The notes under the pieces were generated by a model. The model was not told the DNA's origin. It did not search any database and was given only the letters and a program-made list of their open reading frames with translations. Source: Singulisphaera sp. GP187 (GTDB lineage: Bacteria > Planctomycetota > Planctomycetia > Isosphaerales > Isosphaeraceae). From it: a DNA stretch of 64,000 nt. How positions within the stretch are numbered: the first letter of the stretch is position 1; each line of letters begins with the position of its first letter. The stretch covers positions 5,235,501 through 5,299,500 of the forward strand of contig NZ_FSRB01000001.1 of the NCBI RefSeq assembly GCF_900129635.1, written 5' to 3'. Position numbers and translations under genes: made by a program. Shown one piece after another: positions 30,336-38,697 of the stretch.

Positions 30336-32264
30336 ATGGATGGCCGTTACCAAGAGGACGAGATCGACCCCGTCCTGCGAACGATCGTGAACCACTGGAT
30401 GACGAAAATCATCCACGCCAGGGATCACAAGCGCAAGGTGTTCCAGGACGCGGCCAACGAGTGTATGTCTTTTTTTAACGGCCCTCGATCGTGGGAGGAC
30501 GTGATGGGGGGTGTGTCGGGGCTGAATCGCCGCGACGACATGATCGACACAACCTTTCAAGTCTCCGTGAACAAGACTTTCGAGTTCGTCACAATCTTCG
30601 GCCCCGCCCTCTACTACGAGAACCCTGTCAGGACCGTCAAGCCGCGCATGCCGGTTATCGTACCGCCGCAGTTCTTTGGCGGGAATGTGTTGCTCTACCA
30701 GTCAATCTTGCAGGAGGAGAACCTTCGCGTCCAAACCGAGGGGCTCACCTCCGTCTTGATCGAGTCCTACCTCAACTGGACTCCGGCCGAGTTTCAGCTT
30801 GAACAAGAGTCGCGACAAGCTATCGACGAGGCTCTGATTAAGGGGCGAGGCTGTCTCTGGACCGAGCTTTACTCGCCGCCAGGCACCGACATGAAGGTGC
30901 CGAAGTCCAGCTTCGATAGCGTCGATCACCTGTTTTGCGACCCCGATGCCCAAGGATTCAAGGATGCGACGTGGATCGCTCGCAAGTGTATCCACCCGGT
31001 CTGGCAGGTTGAGCGAGACTGCGGACTTCGTCCCGGCTCAATCAAAGGCAACATGGAGAGCCAAGCCAAACAGGCGGACATCGCGACTGACGAAGACCAG
31101 GAGTACGACCGCAAACGCGGGTTCACAAACGACCTTCTCGTCTACTACAAAATCTACTCCAAGATGGGCATCGGCGGACGACTTCAAGGTCTTACGAAGT
31201 CTCTCCGTGAGCCCCTGGAGATGTTCGGCGATTACGTCTATCTGGTGGTCGCCGATGGTATCCCGTATCCGCTTAACCTCAGCCCTGATTCTACCAACGA
31301 TCCAGCGTTCGCCTCGGACCCCAACGCCGTCTTCGCTAAGGTCGCCTGGCCTACCCCGTTCTGGGGGGCCGACGAGTGGCCAGTCACCGAGCTGGACTTC
31401 CACAAGATTCCCAACAGCACTTGGCCGATGCCGCATCTCAAGGCCGGCATGGGTGAACTTAAGTTCCTCAACTGGTGCATGTCGTTCTTAATGGGCAAGG
31501 TCCGTAACACGACGCGTGATTTCATCGCGATCATGAAGTCGGCCGGCGAGGAGATCAAGACGAACATTCTCGAAGGCAAGGATCTTACGTTCCTGGAGCT
31601 TGATTCGGGCCACGGATCAATCGCCGAACTCGTTCAGTTCCTCCAGCATCCCGAGGTCAACGGCGATATCTGGAAGATGATCGAGGCTGTCGAGTCGAAC
31701 TTCGACAAGAGGGTCGGCCTCACCGAACTTATGTACGGCCAACAGGGTGCTACGCAGATCCGTAGTGCCCAAGAAGCCCAGCTTCGCAACGCCAACATGA
31801 ATGTGCGCCCTGATGACATGCGTAAGTGTGTCGTCGCGTGGATGGCTCGGGTGGCTCTCAAGGAGGCGATGTGCGCCCGCTACCACCTGATCCCCCAGGA
31901 CGTCCAGCCGGTTCTCGGCGGCATGGCGGCATGGGCTTGGGGCCAGTTCGTGTCGACCCGCGACATCAACAAGGCATCACGCCAGCTTGAATATCGCATC
32001 GAGGCCGGCAGCACGCAACGGCCGAACAAGGAGCTTGAAATCCAGACGATGAACACCGCGTTCACCAGTCTGGCTCCGCTTCTCCAGACATACAGCCAGC
32101 AAACGATGGACATGTCCCCGCTCAACAACCTCTTGAGCGATTTCGCCAAGAGCCTCGACCTCGATCCCGCTCGTTACCAACTCTCCCAGCCGTTGCCGCC
32201 GCCGGCTCCTCACGCGGCTCCCGGCGAAGAGGGTGGGTCTGGCGATCAACAACAGGCCGTGTGA
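30336..32264 (+). CDS. Portal protein
   Basis: A 642-residue protein located just after the terminase genes, the usual place for the portal. It is acidic and mainly helical, with an N-terminal segment rich in Asp and Asn, central wing-like strands, a long helix-rich stem region (about 380-520), and a Pro/Gly-rich C-terminal tail. Portals form the dodecameric channel for DNA entry and join head to tail. Size and position match podovirus portals; the family is not marked by a short motif, so the call combines size, context and general composition. Confidence 0.72.
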   Translation: MDGRYQEDEIDPVLRTIVNHWMTKIIHARDHKRKVFQDAANECMSFFNGPRSWEDVMGGVSGLNRRDDMIDTTFQVSVNKTFEFVTIFGPALYYENPVRTVKPRMPVIVPPQFFGGNVLLYQSILQEENLRVQTEGLTSVLIESYLNWTPAEFQLEQESRQAIDEALIKGRGCLWTELYSPPGTDMKVPKSSFDSVDHLFCDPDAQGFKDATWIARKCIHPVWQVERDCGLRPGSIKGNMESQAKQADIATDEDQEYDRKRGFTNDLLVYYKIYSKMGIGGRLQGLTKSLREPLEMFGDYVYLVVADGIPYPLNLSPDSTNDPAFASDPNAVFAKVAWPTPFWGADEWPVTELDFHKIPNSTWPMPHLKAGMGELKFLNWCMSFLMGKVRNTTRDFIAIMKSAGEEIKTNILEGKDLTFLELDSGHGSIAELVQFLQHPEVNGDIWKMIEAVESNFDKRVGLTELMYGQQGATQIRSAQEAQLRNANMNVRPDDMRKCVVAWMARVALKEAMCARYHLIPQDVQPVLGGMAAWAWGQFVSTRDINKASRQLEYRIEAGSTQRPNKELEIQTMNTAFTSLAPLLQTYSQQTMDMSPLNNLLSDFAKSLDLDPARYQLSQPLPPPAPHAAPGEEGGSGDQQQAV

Positions 32265-32270
32265 TTTCCA

Positions 32271-32289
32271 ATTTGTCAGTCTGAACAAT
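32271..32289. repeat. Dispersed 19-base palindrome, copy 6
   Basis: ATTTGTCAGTCTGAACAAT, six bases past the portal stop and 16 bases before the next ATG. It has one weakened half-site. Its intergenic position within a co-directional structural operon is reminiscent of stoperator-type sites that silence transcription of a prophage. Confidence 0.7.
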
Positions 32290-32305
32290 CCATAGGACAC
32301 CACTG

Positions 32306-33103
32306 ATGACTCCGCAAATCGCCGTGATCCTGCCCGATGGACGCCTTGATCGAGACGGTGCCCGCTTCGTCAACGACGACGTGCCGCTTGAGCTAATCGA
32401 ATTCCCGGTCATCACGGAAAACGCTCGCGGCCAAAGCCACTACGCAGGCGCTCGGCTTGCAGGAAAGACGCACGACGAGGCGTTCTCACACGCCGCATAT
32501 AAAGTCGCGAGCTTCCCGATCAAACCGTTCCAAGACTGGGAAAGGATCGTATTCGTCTCTTTAGATTCCCACAGGAACAAGATCAGCGACAACTTCGACC
32601 AGCAGGTAGCCTACTGGCGAATGCGGAAGGCTGGCGAGTCGCACAACATGGCCGAGATGCTCGCGCTCCGCTCGTTCCCAGGGATAAAGACCGATGCCAT
32701 CTTCAACGAGGGCAAGTTCAGCGGGCAATCCACCGGCGAATGCGATCCACGCGGGGCCTGGCTACGACAGCAGGCTGAGGCAGCCGGAGTCTCCACCTCC
32801 GGCAAATGGTACTGCTCCGGGTTGGCCTCTTTCCCTGGCGACCCGACCGCGTGGGTGGGCGACCGGGGCGACGTTCTCCGGATCGCACGCGAAAAGAACC
32901 TGACCGTTGATGGGTATGTTACCCATAAAGCACACGAGGTAGACCCCGGCAGTGACATGCCGATCGCCGACGACATCATCGCGGACGAGGTCAATGACAT
33001 CCTCGAATCGAACCCGTTCGCCGATGCAGAAGCGGTTCGCGACGAGGTATACAAGCTCCGAACCGGGGCCGTTGACGACCATCCTCTTCTTGTTCAGGAC
33101 TGA
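32306..33103 (+). CDS. Hypothetical virion-associated protein
   Basis: A 265-residue acidic protein between the portal and adaptor genes. The middle contains Gly-Glu-Cys-Asp-Pro-Arg-Gly-Ala-Trp and Gly-Lys-Trp-Tyr-Cys-Ser-Gly, two conserved-looking blocks with Cys residues; the end is Asp/Glu-rich. No family is recognised. The location suggests a head-completion or assembly role. Confidence 0.5.
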   Translation: MTPQIAVILPDGRLDRDGARFVNDDVPLELIEFPVITENARGQSHYAGARLAGKTHDEAFSHAAYKVASFPIKPFQDWERIVFVSLDSHRNKISDNFDQQVAYWRMRKAGESHNMAEMLALRSFPGIKTDAIFNEGKFSGQSTGECDPRGAWLRQQAEAAGVSTSGKWYCSGLASFPGDPTAWVGDRGDVLRIAREKNLTVDGYVTHKAHEVDPGSDMPIADDIIADEVNDILESNPFADAEAVRDEVYKLRTGAVDDHPLLVQD

Positions 33104-33106
33104 ACC

Positions 33107-33244
33107 ATGCTTGGCCCATACGTGCAGACGGCTCTCTGGCAGGCGTTGACTGCCGCATGGGCCATCTACTTTCTAACAATGCTCTCGCCGCTGGTCCTAG
33201 GGACCATTGAGCAACTCCTCGGAATGCACCGGAGCCGTCGATGA
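33107..33244 (+). CDS. Single-pass membrane microprotein
   Basis: A 45-residue protein beginning Met-Leu-Gly-Pro-Tyr-Val. One hydrophobic helix (about 10-33) is followed by a basic end His-Arg-Ser-Arg-Arg. It starts three bases after the preceding stop and overlaps the adaptor gene by ATGA, so it is probably translated by coupling. Function unknown. Confidence 0.5.
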   Translation: MLGPYVQTALWQALTAAWAIYFLTMLSPLVLGTIEQLLGMHRSRR

Positions 33245-34425
33245 CCATCTCTTACACAACGTTTCAAGACATCATTGACCACGGCATCGACTACCTCGGT
33301 GGCAACCCGAGTGATCAGGTTAAGCGGGACTGCATCCGTGCGGCCCTGGAGCAGTACCGCGATTTGGTAAACGTGCACAACTGGACCTACCTGTACACGC
33401 AGGGCCGGATCGTGACCTCTGCTGCGTTCACTGGCGACACGGACGAAGCAACCATCACGTACACGCATTCCGGCGGGACTTACGACCGGATGGTAACGCT
33501 CTCTGGGGCTATCTGGCCCGATTGGGCGTCGAACGGATTCCTTCGGATCGGCGAGGCCGCATACCGCGTCGAAGAGCGGAAGAGTGCGACCGTGGTTACG
33601 CTCACTGACACTCTGAATCCAGGCGACGATCTCCCGGCTGGCACGCGGTTCATGATCTACCGGGACACGTACCTGCTGCCCGACGACTACGTCGCTCAAG
33701 ACCAGGCGCTTTATGAGCGGAACTTCGCGAGCATGTGCTATCGGCACCCGCGAGAGTGGCTGTTCGACACCCGCTACGTGATCTCACAGGGGGAACCGAG
33801 CTTCTTCACGATCACCGGAGATCGAGCCTATCCTGGTCGTCTGGTCATGCGGGTCTTCCCTTGGCCTTCCGAGGCGAAGTCGATTGATTTCATATACAAG
33901 CGTCGTCCTCGGCCCCTGCTGACGATGCGGGAGGCGACAGGCAAGATTACCGTCACCCAAGGCAGAAACGTCGTGACGGGGATAGGGACGGTGTTCTCGC
34001 CCAAGCACGTGGGATCAGTCATCAGAATCTCGGCGACCGCCAAGCCGCCGCTCTCGCTGATCATGGCCGGACCTGCCGATCCGCAATCTGCCTTCGAGTC
34101 GATCGTCGCATCGTATGTGTCTCCGACTTCGGTCGCGCTTCAAGATCCGCTCGACGCGAGCTATACGGCGGTGGGGTATGTGATCAGCGATTCGATCGAC
34201 GTCGAGCCGGGTGCGATGCTAAACGCCTACCACCGGGGCGTCGAGATGCACCTTGGCATGAATCGAACTCTTAAGGACAAGCCATCGGCGGCGAAGCAGT
34301 ATCTCGTCGCCCTCAACGAAGCGAAAGCCGCCGACAGCCGCTCCTTCATGGGTCGGTCGGTAGGCGACACGGGGACGATTCGTCGTCGCCTCCGTGACAT
34401 GCCAATAGGTCCAGATGAACCATGA
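33241..34425 (+). CDS. Head-tail adaptor/connector protein
   Basis: A 394-residue protein downstream of the portal. The N-terminal ~60 residues form a helical segment containing Asp-Cys-Ile-Arg-Ala-Ala-Leu-Glu-Gln-Tyr-Arg, as in phage adaptor proteins; the middle is beta-rich with inserted domains, and the C-terminal ~60 residues are helical with Ala-Lys-Gln-Tyr. Adaptors bind the lower portal ring after packaging and seat the tail. Identified by order (portal, small ORFs, adaptor, tail hub) and this helical frame; not certain. Confidence 0.55.
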   Translation: MTISYTTFQDIIDHGIDYLGGNPSDQVKRDCIRAALEQYRDLVNVHNWTYLYTQGRIVTSAAFTGDTDEATITYTHSGGTYDRMVTLSGAIWPDWASNGFLRIGEAAYRVEERKSATVVTLTDTLNPGDDLPAGTRFMIYRDTYLLPDDYVAQDQALYERNFASMCYRHPREWLFDTRYVISQGEPSFFTITGDRAYPGRLVMRVFPWPSEAKSIDFIYKRRPRPLLTMREATGKITVTQGRNVVTGIGTVFSPKHVGSVIRISATAKPPLSLIMAGPADPQSAFESIVASYVSPTSVALQDPLDASYTAVGYVISDSIDVEPGAMLNAYHRGVEMHLGMNRTLKDKPSAAKQYLVALNEAKAADSRSFMGRSVGDTGTIRRRLRDMPIGPDEP

Positions 34426-34661
34426 GGTGTACCGTGCCTAAGTTTCCACAAGGATCTATCGAGGAACTCGAAAACCGATTCCTTCACCACGCTCCGAAGA
34501 AAGATCAGGCGCAACGGTACGAACGGAATCGCGCCCACGCTCTTACCTTGGCAGCGAGGCTCGTCGACCATTGTCCGCCATCCCGAGAGCTTTCTCTCGC
34601 CCTGACGAAGCTCGAAGAGGTCGTGTTTTGGGCGAACGCCGCAATCGCGAGGAACGAATGA
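34422..34661 (+). CDS. acb2: Acb2/Tad1-type anti-CBASS protein
   Basis: A 79-residue helical protein. It carries the hallmarks of the Acb2-type hairpin domain: Phe-x-x-His-x-Pro-Lys-x-Asp-Gln-x-x-Arg-Tyr near the N terminus, then Pro-x-Ser-Arg-Glu-x-Ser-Leu-Ala-Leu-Thr-Lys-Leu-Glu-Glu and Trp-Ala-Asn-Ala-x-Ile-Ala-Arg-Asn-Glu at the end. Acb2 forms a hexamer that sequesters cyclic di- and trinucleotides produced by CBASS, blocking abortive defence. The start overlaps the adaptor stop and the end overlaps the next gene, both by ATGA. The motifs are strong; ligand specificity is untested. Confidence 0.85.
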   Translation: MRCTVPKFPQGSIEELENRFLHHAPKKDQAQRYERNRAHALTLAARLVDHCPPSRELSLALTKLEEVVFWANAAIARNE

Positions 34662-34939
34662 GAGTCCCAAAGATCGACTGGAAGCGTTGGAGGTGTGACC
34701 TGTTTGGTTGCACCTCCAACGAACACGGTTACTGCGAGAGATGCGGGGTAGATATCTACGAGGGATTCTTCGATCGCGGCCAGCTCGACTGGTTTTTTGC
34801 GTGGCCCTGGAAGATCCGACACCTATTGACAGTCATCCCGAAGTGCGCCCATTGCGGCAAGCGATACAGGTCGTGGCGAAAGGGCGCAGATTCCTGGGTC
34901 TGCTCGCAAAAATGCGGCGACGAGTGGATTCCCTTCTGA
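34658..34939 (+). CDS. Small protein with two zinc-ribbon motifs
   Basis: A 93-residue protein. Cys-Asp-Leu-Phe-Gly-Cys followed by Tyr-Cys-x-x-Cys-Gly makes the first Cys set; Lys-Cys-Ala-His-Cys-Gly-Lys and Cys-Ser-Gln-Lys-Cys-Gly make a treble-clef-like second set. Trp-rich linkers separate them. It overlaps acb2 by four bases. Probably zinc-binding; whether it binds nucleic acid or protein is unknown. Being coupled to an anti-defence gene, it is a candidate for a second counter-defence function. Confidence 0.55.
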   Translation: MRVPKIDWKRWRCDLFGCTSNEHGYCERCGVDIYEGFFDRGQLDWFFAWPWKIRHLLTVIPKCAHCGKRYRSWRKGADSWVCSQKCGDEWIPF

Positions 34940-34947
34940 GGTGATTT

Positions 34948-35205
34948 ATGTGGATTTCCGTGAAAGACAGGCTTCCGATTGACCCTCCCAGAAAGGTTGA
35001 TGTCTGGCGCAAAGGAATCGGTCGCTACACAGATTGTATCTGTAATCCCAAATCGCACGCCTGTCATCCGAACGGCGTTCCGCTGGCGACATGGAGCTAC
35101 ATGTACGCGGACGTGCATCTCGGAGGCCCTTCCGTGACGCACTGGATGGAGATGCCCGAACCTCCCGAGGAAACCAGCGATGGCACGGCAATCGGACCCT
35201 CATAG
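34948..35205 (+). CDS. DUF551 domain protein
   Basis: An 85-residue protein that begins Trp-Ile-Ser-Val-Lys-Asp-Arg-Leu-Pro and ends with Thr-His-Trp-Met-Glu-Met-Pro-Glu-Pro-Pro, the two ends of the DUF551 family common in phages. No function is established. It is nine bases after the zinc-ribbon gene and overlaps the next gene by 26 bases. The accessory cluster 34422-35374 lies inside the structural operon. Confidence 0.72.
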   Translation: MWISVKDRLPIDPPRKVDVWRKGIGRYTDCICNPKSHACHPNGVPLATWSYMYADVHLGGPSVTHWMEMPEPPEETSDGTAIGPS

Positions 35206-35374
35206 TCAGTCGGGCCGGGTCGTCATCAAGGACTTCCCTGGCTACTCGCCAAACCTTGACCCCCACGACATTCCGCCGGGTGTCGCGGTCACTCAGATCA
35301 ACGCAATGAGTCAAAGGCCCGGCGAACTGCGGGTCCGGCTCGGCTACGCGGTTGTCCACTTCGACACCAACTGA
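35180..35374 (+). CDS. Small hypothetical phage protein
   Basis: A 64-residue protein with Pro-Gly-Tyr-Ser-Pro-Asn and Ile-Pro-Pro-Gly segments and a beta-type end (Arg-Val-Arg-Leu-Gly-Tyr-Ala-Val-Val). It overlaps the DUF551 gene. This pattern is reminiscent of the N-terminal part of tail hub proteins, where a Pro-Gly-Gly-Leu or similar strand precedes the propeller, so it may be a structural peptide. No firm assignment. Confidence 0.45.
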   Translation: MARQSDPHSQSGRVVIKDFPGYSPNLDPHDIPPGVAVTQINAMSQRPGELRVRLGYAVVHFDTN

Positions 35375-35387
35375 GAGGCGGTCCACG

Positions 35388-35795
35388 ATGAACCTCGGTC
35401 GATATCAGCAAGGTCAGACAGTGACGATCGGCCTGGCCGTCGTGGACGCCAACGGCGACCCCGCTTCCCCGATCACAGCACCGACCGCTGTGATCACCGA
35501 TGCGGACGACAGTGTAGTGGCTTCCCTCAAGCTTGCCATGAACGGCAATTCCACTGCTTTCGCGTTGGGTGTGTTCCTTGGGATCAACTATTCCTTGGGT
35601 ACATATACCGTGACGTACTCGTATCAGTCGGGAGCGTTTTCTGGGAGCGCAAGCGACACCTTCACGGTTATCCCTGGTGGAGATCCGGGAGGCAGAGTCA
35701 TCAGCTTGTACGCCTACGATCGGCCCGAAGCTCGATACGTGGTGGCCCAACTGACAAGCGGATTGATTTTGCAGGGGAGGAATCCCCGGCTGTGA
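35388..35795 (+). CDS. Beta-sandwich virion protein
   Basis: A 135-residue protein that reads as one immunoglobulin-like beta sandwich: strands around Val-Thr-Ile-Gly-Leu-Ala-Val-Val, Ala-Val-Ile-Thr-Asp and Tyr-Thr-Val-Thr-Tyr-Ser-Tyr. Such domains decorate phage heads and tails and bind cell-surface glycans weakly. It is in the tail-gene region; function inferred. Confidence 0.5.
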   Translation: MNLGRYQQGQTVTIGLAVVDANGDPASPITAPTAVITDADDSVVASLKLAMNGNSTAFALGVFLGINYSLGTYTVTYSYQSGAFSGSASDTFTVIPGGDPGGRVISLYAYDRPEARYVVAQLTSGLILQGRNPRL

Positions 35796-35805
35796 GGGTA
35801 ATCCA

Positions 35806-36435
35806 ATGGATATCGTTGGCTCTGGAATGAGTGTCGGTATCGCCGCCGACGCCTACGTGGATCGCGGGTTCGGCGAAGAGGTTCCTCAAGGAATCCATCT
35901 CGATTTCTCCAACTTAGCTCCCGCCAGCTTCTCGGTCGGCGGGTTCTTCGTCGTCGAGTGTATCGGCCCGGATGGCGAGCGGAAATGGATCGACGACCTA
36001 AAAAACGGCGTAACCGACTCGGGTATTGCCAGCGTACTCGGCGTTTACCTGCAAGCTCAGACCCAGATTACCGACTGGTATCTGCTTCTGATTGATAACG
36101 CTGGATGGACGGGATACAGCGCATCAGACACGATGGCGTCCCACGCCGGATGGTCTGAAGCTGGCGGTGCCAACTACAGCCAGTCTACTCGGCCGGCTTG
36201 GACTCCCGGAGCTCCTTCTGGTGGAGCTGTTGTCAACGCCAGCACCGTTGACTTCAGTATGACAAACTCGACGGCGTTGACGATCAAAGGCGTGGCTCTT
36301 TGCTCGAACAACACAAAGGGCGGTACCACTGGAACCCTCTTCGCTACCGCCTCGTTCTCAGGAGGAACGAAGTCGGTTAGCAGCGGCGACACGCTTAAAG
36401 TAACCTACACAGTTGGGGCCACATCGTCCTCGTGA
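35806..36435 (+). CDS. Putative tail-associated structural protein
   Basis: A 209-residue Ser/Thr/Gly-rich, beta-predicted protein. A central Trp-Ser-Glu-Ala-Gly-Gly-Ala-Asn-Tyr segment followed by Pro-Ala-Trp resembles phage tail proteins annotated as fibre or minor structural components. The C terminus has alternating Thr/Ser strands. It is followed by a strong terminator, so it ends a transcription unit that includes portal, adaptor and acb2. Confidence 0.5.
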   Translation: MDIVGSGMSVGIAADAYVDRGFGEEVPQGIHLDFSNLAPASFSVGGFFVVECIGPDGERKWIDDLKNGVTDSGIASVLGVYLQAQTQITDWYLLLIDNAGWTGYSASDTMASHAGWSEAGGANYSQSTRPAWTPGAPSGGAVVNASTVDFSMTNSTALTIKGVALCSNNTKGGTTGTLFATASFSGGTKSVSSGDTLKVTYTVGATSSS

Positions 36436-36455
36436 CTCGTCCCAGGAACACCAGC

Positions 36456-36490
36456 AAGACGGAGATCCGATCGGGTTCTCCGTCTTTTTT
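36456..36490 (+). terminator. Rho-independent terminator within the structural region
   Basis: AAGACGGAGA (36456-36465) pairs perfectly with TCTCCGTCTT (36477-36486), 11-base loop, followed by TTTT. It lies between the 35806 gene and the fibre gene at 36505. Confidence 0.88.
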
Positions 36491-36504
36491 ATAGGACAAC
36501 TGAG

Positions 36505-37482
36505 ATGGCTCAAGAGAACTACTCGAACCAACAGACTACTGTTCTTGTTGGAAACATAAACGGTTCGACAACCTCGTTGACTGTGGCTTCATCTATAGGC
36601 TTCCCGACTTCCGGACAGTTTCGTGCGCTTATCGACGACGAACTTCTGCTTGTCACGACTGTAAGCGGAGCGGTTTGGACAGTCGTGAGAGGCGTCGAAG
36701 GGACTACGGCCGCGAGCCATACGGATGGAGCCACAGTGAGTAACCCGCTCACTCGGGATGCCCTGCTTGGTTTGTCTCGCCAGTCGCTTAACGGGACTAA
36801 CGTGTCGGCACGCCGTGAGCTGAATTTCGTTGACGGCGGCGGTGTTACCTGGAATCTTAACGACGATCCCACAAATAAGAAGGTTGACGTGTCGGCCTTG
36901 ATCGCCGGCCCCCCGATCTCAGCCCCGTTCGTCCGCCCTCGTGTCGCCGATTTTACCTGGATTAATCAGGGTGCCGGGACCGCCGTAGACAATCCTAATG
37001 GAGTTTATCTGCGGACGCCGTTTGTTGGTCCAGGTGCCGTAGATATGCGCATCCTTGTCGTATCGGTTCCATCGCCGCCTTGGAAGGCGACCTTTCGACT
37101 TGCTACCTACGTCTTTGGTGGTAGTAGTTCAGCGGGTCCATGCTTCTGCAAATCTTCAAACGGTGCAGTTAGCGGGATCGCTACTCACTTCGATAACCCA
37201 GGCCAGTGGCGTGGCTACTATTGGGACACTTCCACAAGCTACTCGGGAACAAACGATTATTTTCTCACTTATAACCCTGGGACTGTCGTAAACTGGTATC
37301 GGCTTGAGGACGACGGAACCAATCGTAATTATTATATTTCATTAGATGGATACAATTTTCATCGAATCTTTTCGGTATCGCGCACGACGCATTTTACGGC
37401 CGACGCGGTTGGATTTTGGGCAGCTTGTGGGTCCAGCGGAGGAGATTGCGGCATACTTTGTTCCAGCTTTGAACTCACCTGA
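36505..37482 (+). CDS. Tail fibre-like protein with lectin-type C-terminal domain
   Basis: A 325-residue protein. The N-terminal ~95 residues form a small beta domain with Leu-Leu-Val-Thr-Thr and Val-Val-Arg-Gly-Val-Glu-Gly-Thr, a motif common at the start of phage tail proteins. A short linker leads to a C-terminal domain (about 145-325) with alternating aromatic strands, Trp-Tyr-Arg-Leu-Glu-Asp-Asp-Gly and Asn-Tyr-Tyr-Ile-Ser-Leu-Asp-Gly, like concanavalin-type jelly rolls. This would be a receptor-binding module. Local codon use is more A/T-rich near the end, suggesting recent exchange of the host-range domain. Confidence 0.55.
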   Translation: MAQENYSNQQTTVLVGNINGSTTSLTVASSIGFPTSGQFRALIDDELLLVTTVSGAVWTVVRGVEGTTAASHTDGATVSNPLTRDALLGLSRQSLNGTNVSARRELNFVDGGGVTWNLNDDPTNKKVDVSALIAGPPISAPFVRPRVADFTWINQGAGTAVDNPNGVYLRTPFVGPGAVDMRILVVSVPSPPWKATFRLATYVFGGSSSAGPCFCKSSNGAVSGIATHFDNPGQWRGYYWDTSTSYSGTNDYFLTYNPGTVVNWYRLEDDGTNRNYYISLDGYNFHRIFSVSRTTHFTADAVGFWAACGSSGGDCGILCSSFELT

Positions 37483-37498
37483 TGGAAGCGAGGATTAA

Positions 37499-38683
37499 AT
37501 GCCTTCCATTGGATCACTCGGCAAGCTGGGATCCTCGCTCGGAAAACTCCTATTAGGTGGCCACCCTGAAATCTTAGGCCCATCGTATATTTACGTATCC
37601 GCCTCAAGCTATTTTATTCTCGACGCCATCTCCTCGGAGCCTTCCGGGGTGTTTGCGAGTGCAGAGAACTCCATCGATCTCTTTGTTGGATCATCGGCTC
37701 GATGTGCATATAGGATCGCCTCGTCGAATTCTATGGCTCTCTCGTCCTCCCTGTCATACAACACAGAATTCAAATCGGTCGCAGGGAGTATCTTTAGCCT
37801 ATATTCTCGCGCTCTCGCCCCAACAGTCTACCTTGTTGACGCAGCGTCATCTTTTGTTCTCGATATCCTTGGCGAGCAAGGCGTCTATCGCGTTTCCGCC
37901 GCCAATTTCTTAATGATTAGCCCGTCGATTATGGGGTCAGCCGACAGGTTTGCGTCGGCTTCAAACAGGGTCAACCTCAAGGCTCAGATTGCATTAGGCG
38001 GCGGATTCACTTATGCGGTTTCCGCGTTCAATAACGTTTCATTCAAGTCGACTGCGAGATCCCCGATGGAATACTTTGTCGCGGCTCGCAACTCGATCAT
38101 TCTTGTGGGAACAACCGGCAGCTATACGAGTCCGATCCGGGTTTCGGCTTCCAACAGCTTCGCCCTCTCAACGAACACATCGACGAAGGGGCCGATCTAC
38201 GTTTCGGCGTCCAACTCATTCAAGCTCTTTGACACTCTGGCACTGAAACACCTACACGTCTACCGAGTCTCCGCGGCGAACAGTTTCCGGATGTCGCCAG
38301 CCGCGTCGTGCCTCAATTACGCGATCCACAACGTATCAGCAGCGAGCAACTTCGCCTTGGGGTCGGCCGCCTCAAGTGTGCTGGAAATGAACGCTTCGGC
38401 GTCGAGCGGCTTCGTGATGGCGGCTACCTCTAGTCAAACAAGAGACGTTTACGCGGGAGCGGCTACGGCTTTCTCGCTCCAGTCGCTACCTGGATCGAAC
38501 AACTTCTATCAGCTTGACGCTTCAAGTACCGCCGAGTTTTTCGCTTCGACCACGGCCATCACGACCGGAGAACTCGCAGAAAACCGTTTGGCCCTAGCAA
38601 GCTTCGCCTTCGCGAGCGTCGAATTCCCTTGGCGACGAACCACTTTGACCCTGCCTCCTGGTGGCGGTCTACCACACTCTTAA
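37499..38683 (+). CDS. Repeat fibre protein with Ser-Ala-Ser-Asn-Ser-Phe repeats
   Basis: A 394-residue protein made of about 15 degenerate repeats of roughly 20-25 residues. Each has a Val-Ser-Ala-x-Asn-Ser-Phe-x-Leu-type block: two short strands separated by a variable turn. Such regular spacing suggests a beta-solenoid or trimeric fibre shaft. No family is recognised. The base composition is less GC-rich than its neighbours. It lies between a lectin-like fibre gene and the tail hub gene, so a tail-fibre or spike role is the best inference. Confidence 0.5.
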   Translation: MPSIGSLGKLGSSLGKLLLGGHPEILGPSYIYVSASSYFILDAISSEPSGVFASAENSIDLFVGSSARCAYRIASSNSMALSSSLSYNTEFKSVAGSIFSLYSRALAPTVYLVDAASSFVLDILGEQGVYRVSAANFLMISPSIMGSADRFASASNRVNLKAQIALGGGFTYAVSAFNNVSFKSTARSPMEYFVAARNSIILVGTTGSYTSPIRVSASNSFALSTNTSTKGPIYVSASNSFKLFDTLALKHLHVYRVSAANSFRMSPAASCLNYAIHNVSAASNFALGSAASSVLEMNASASSGFVMAATSSQTRDVYAGAATAFSLQSLPGSNNFYQLDASSTAEFFASTTAITTGELAENRLALASFAFASVEFPWRRTTLTLPPGGGLPHS

Positions 38684-38697
38684 GATGCGAGGCGATC

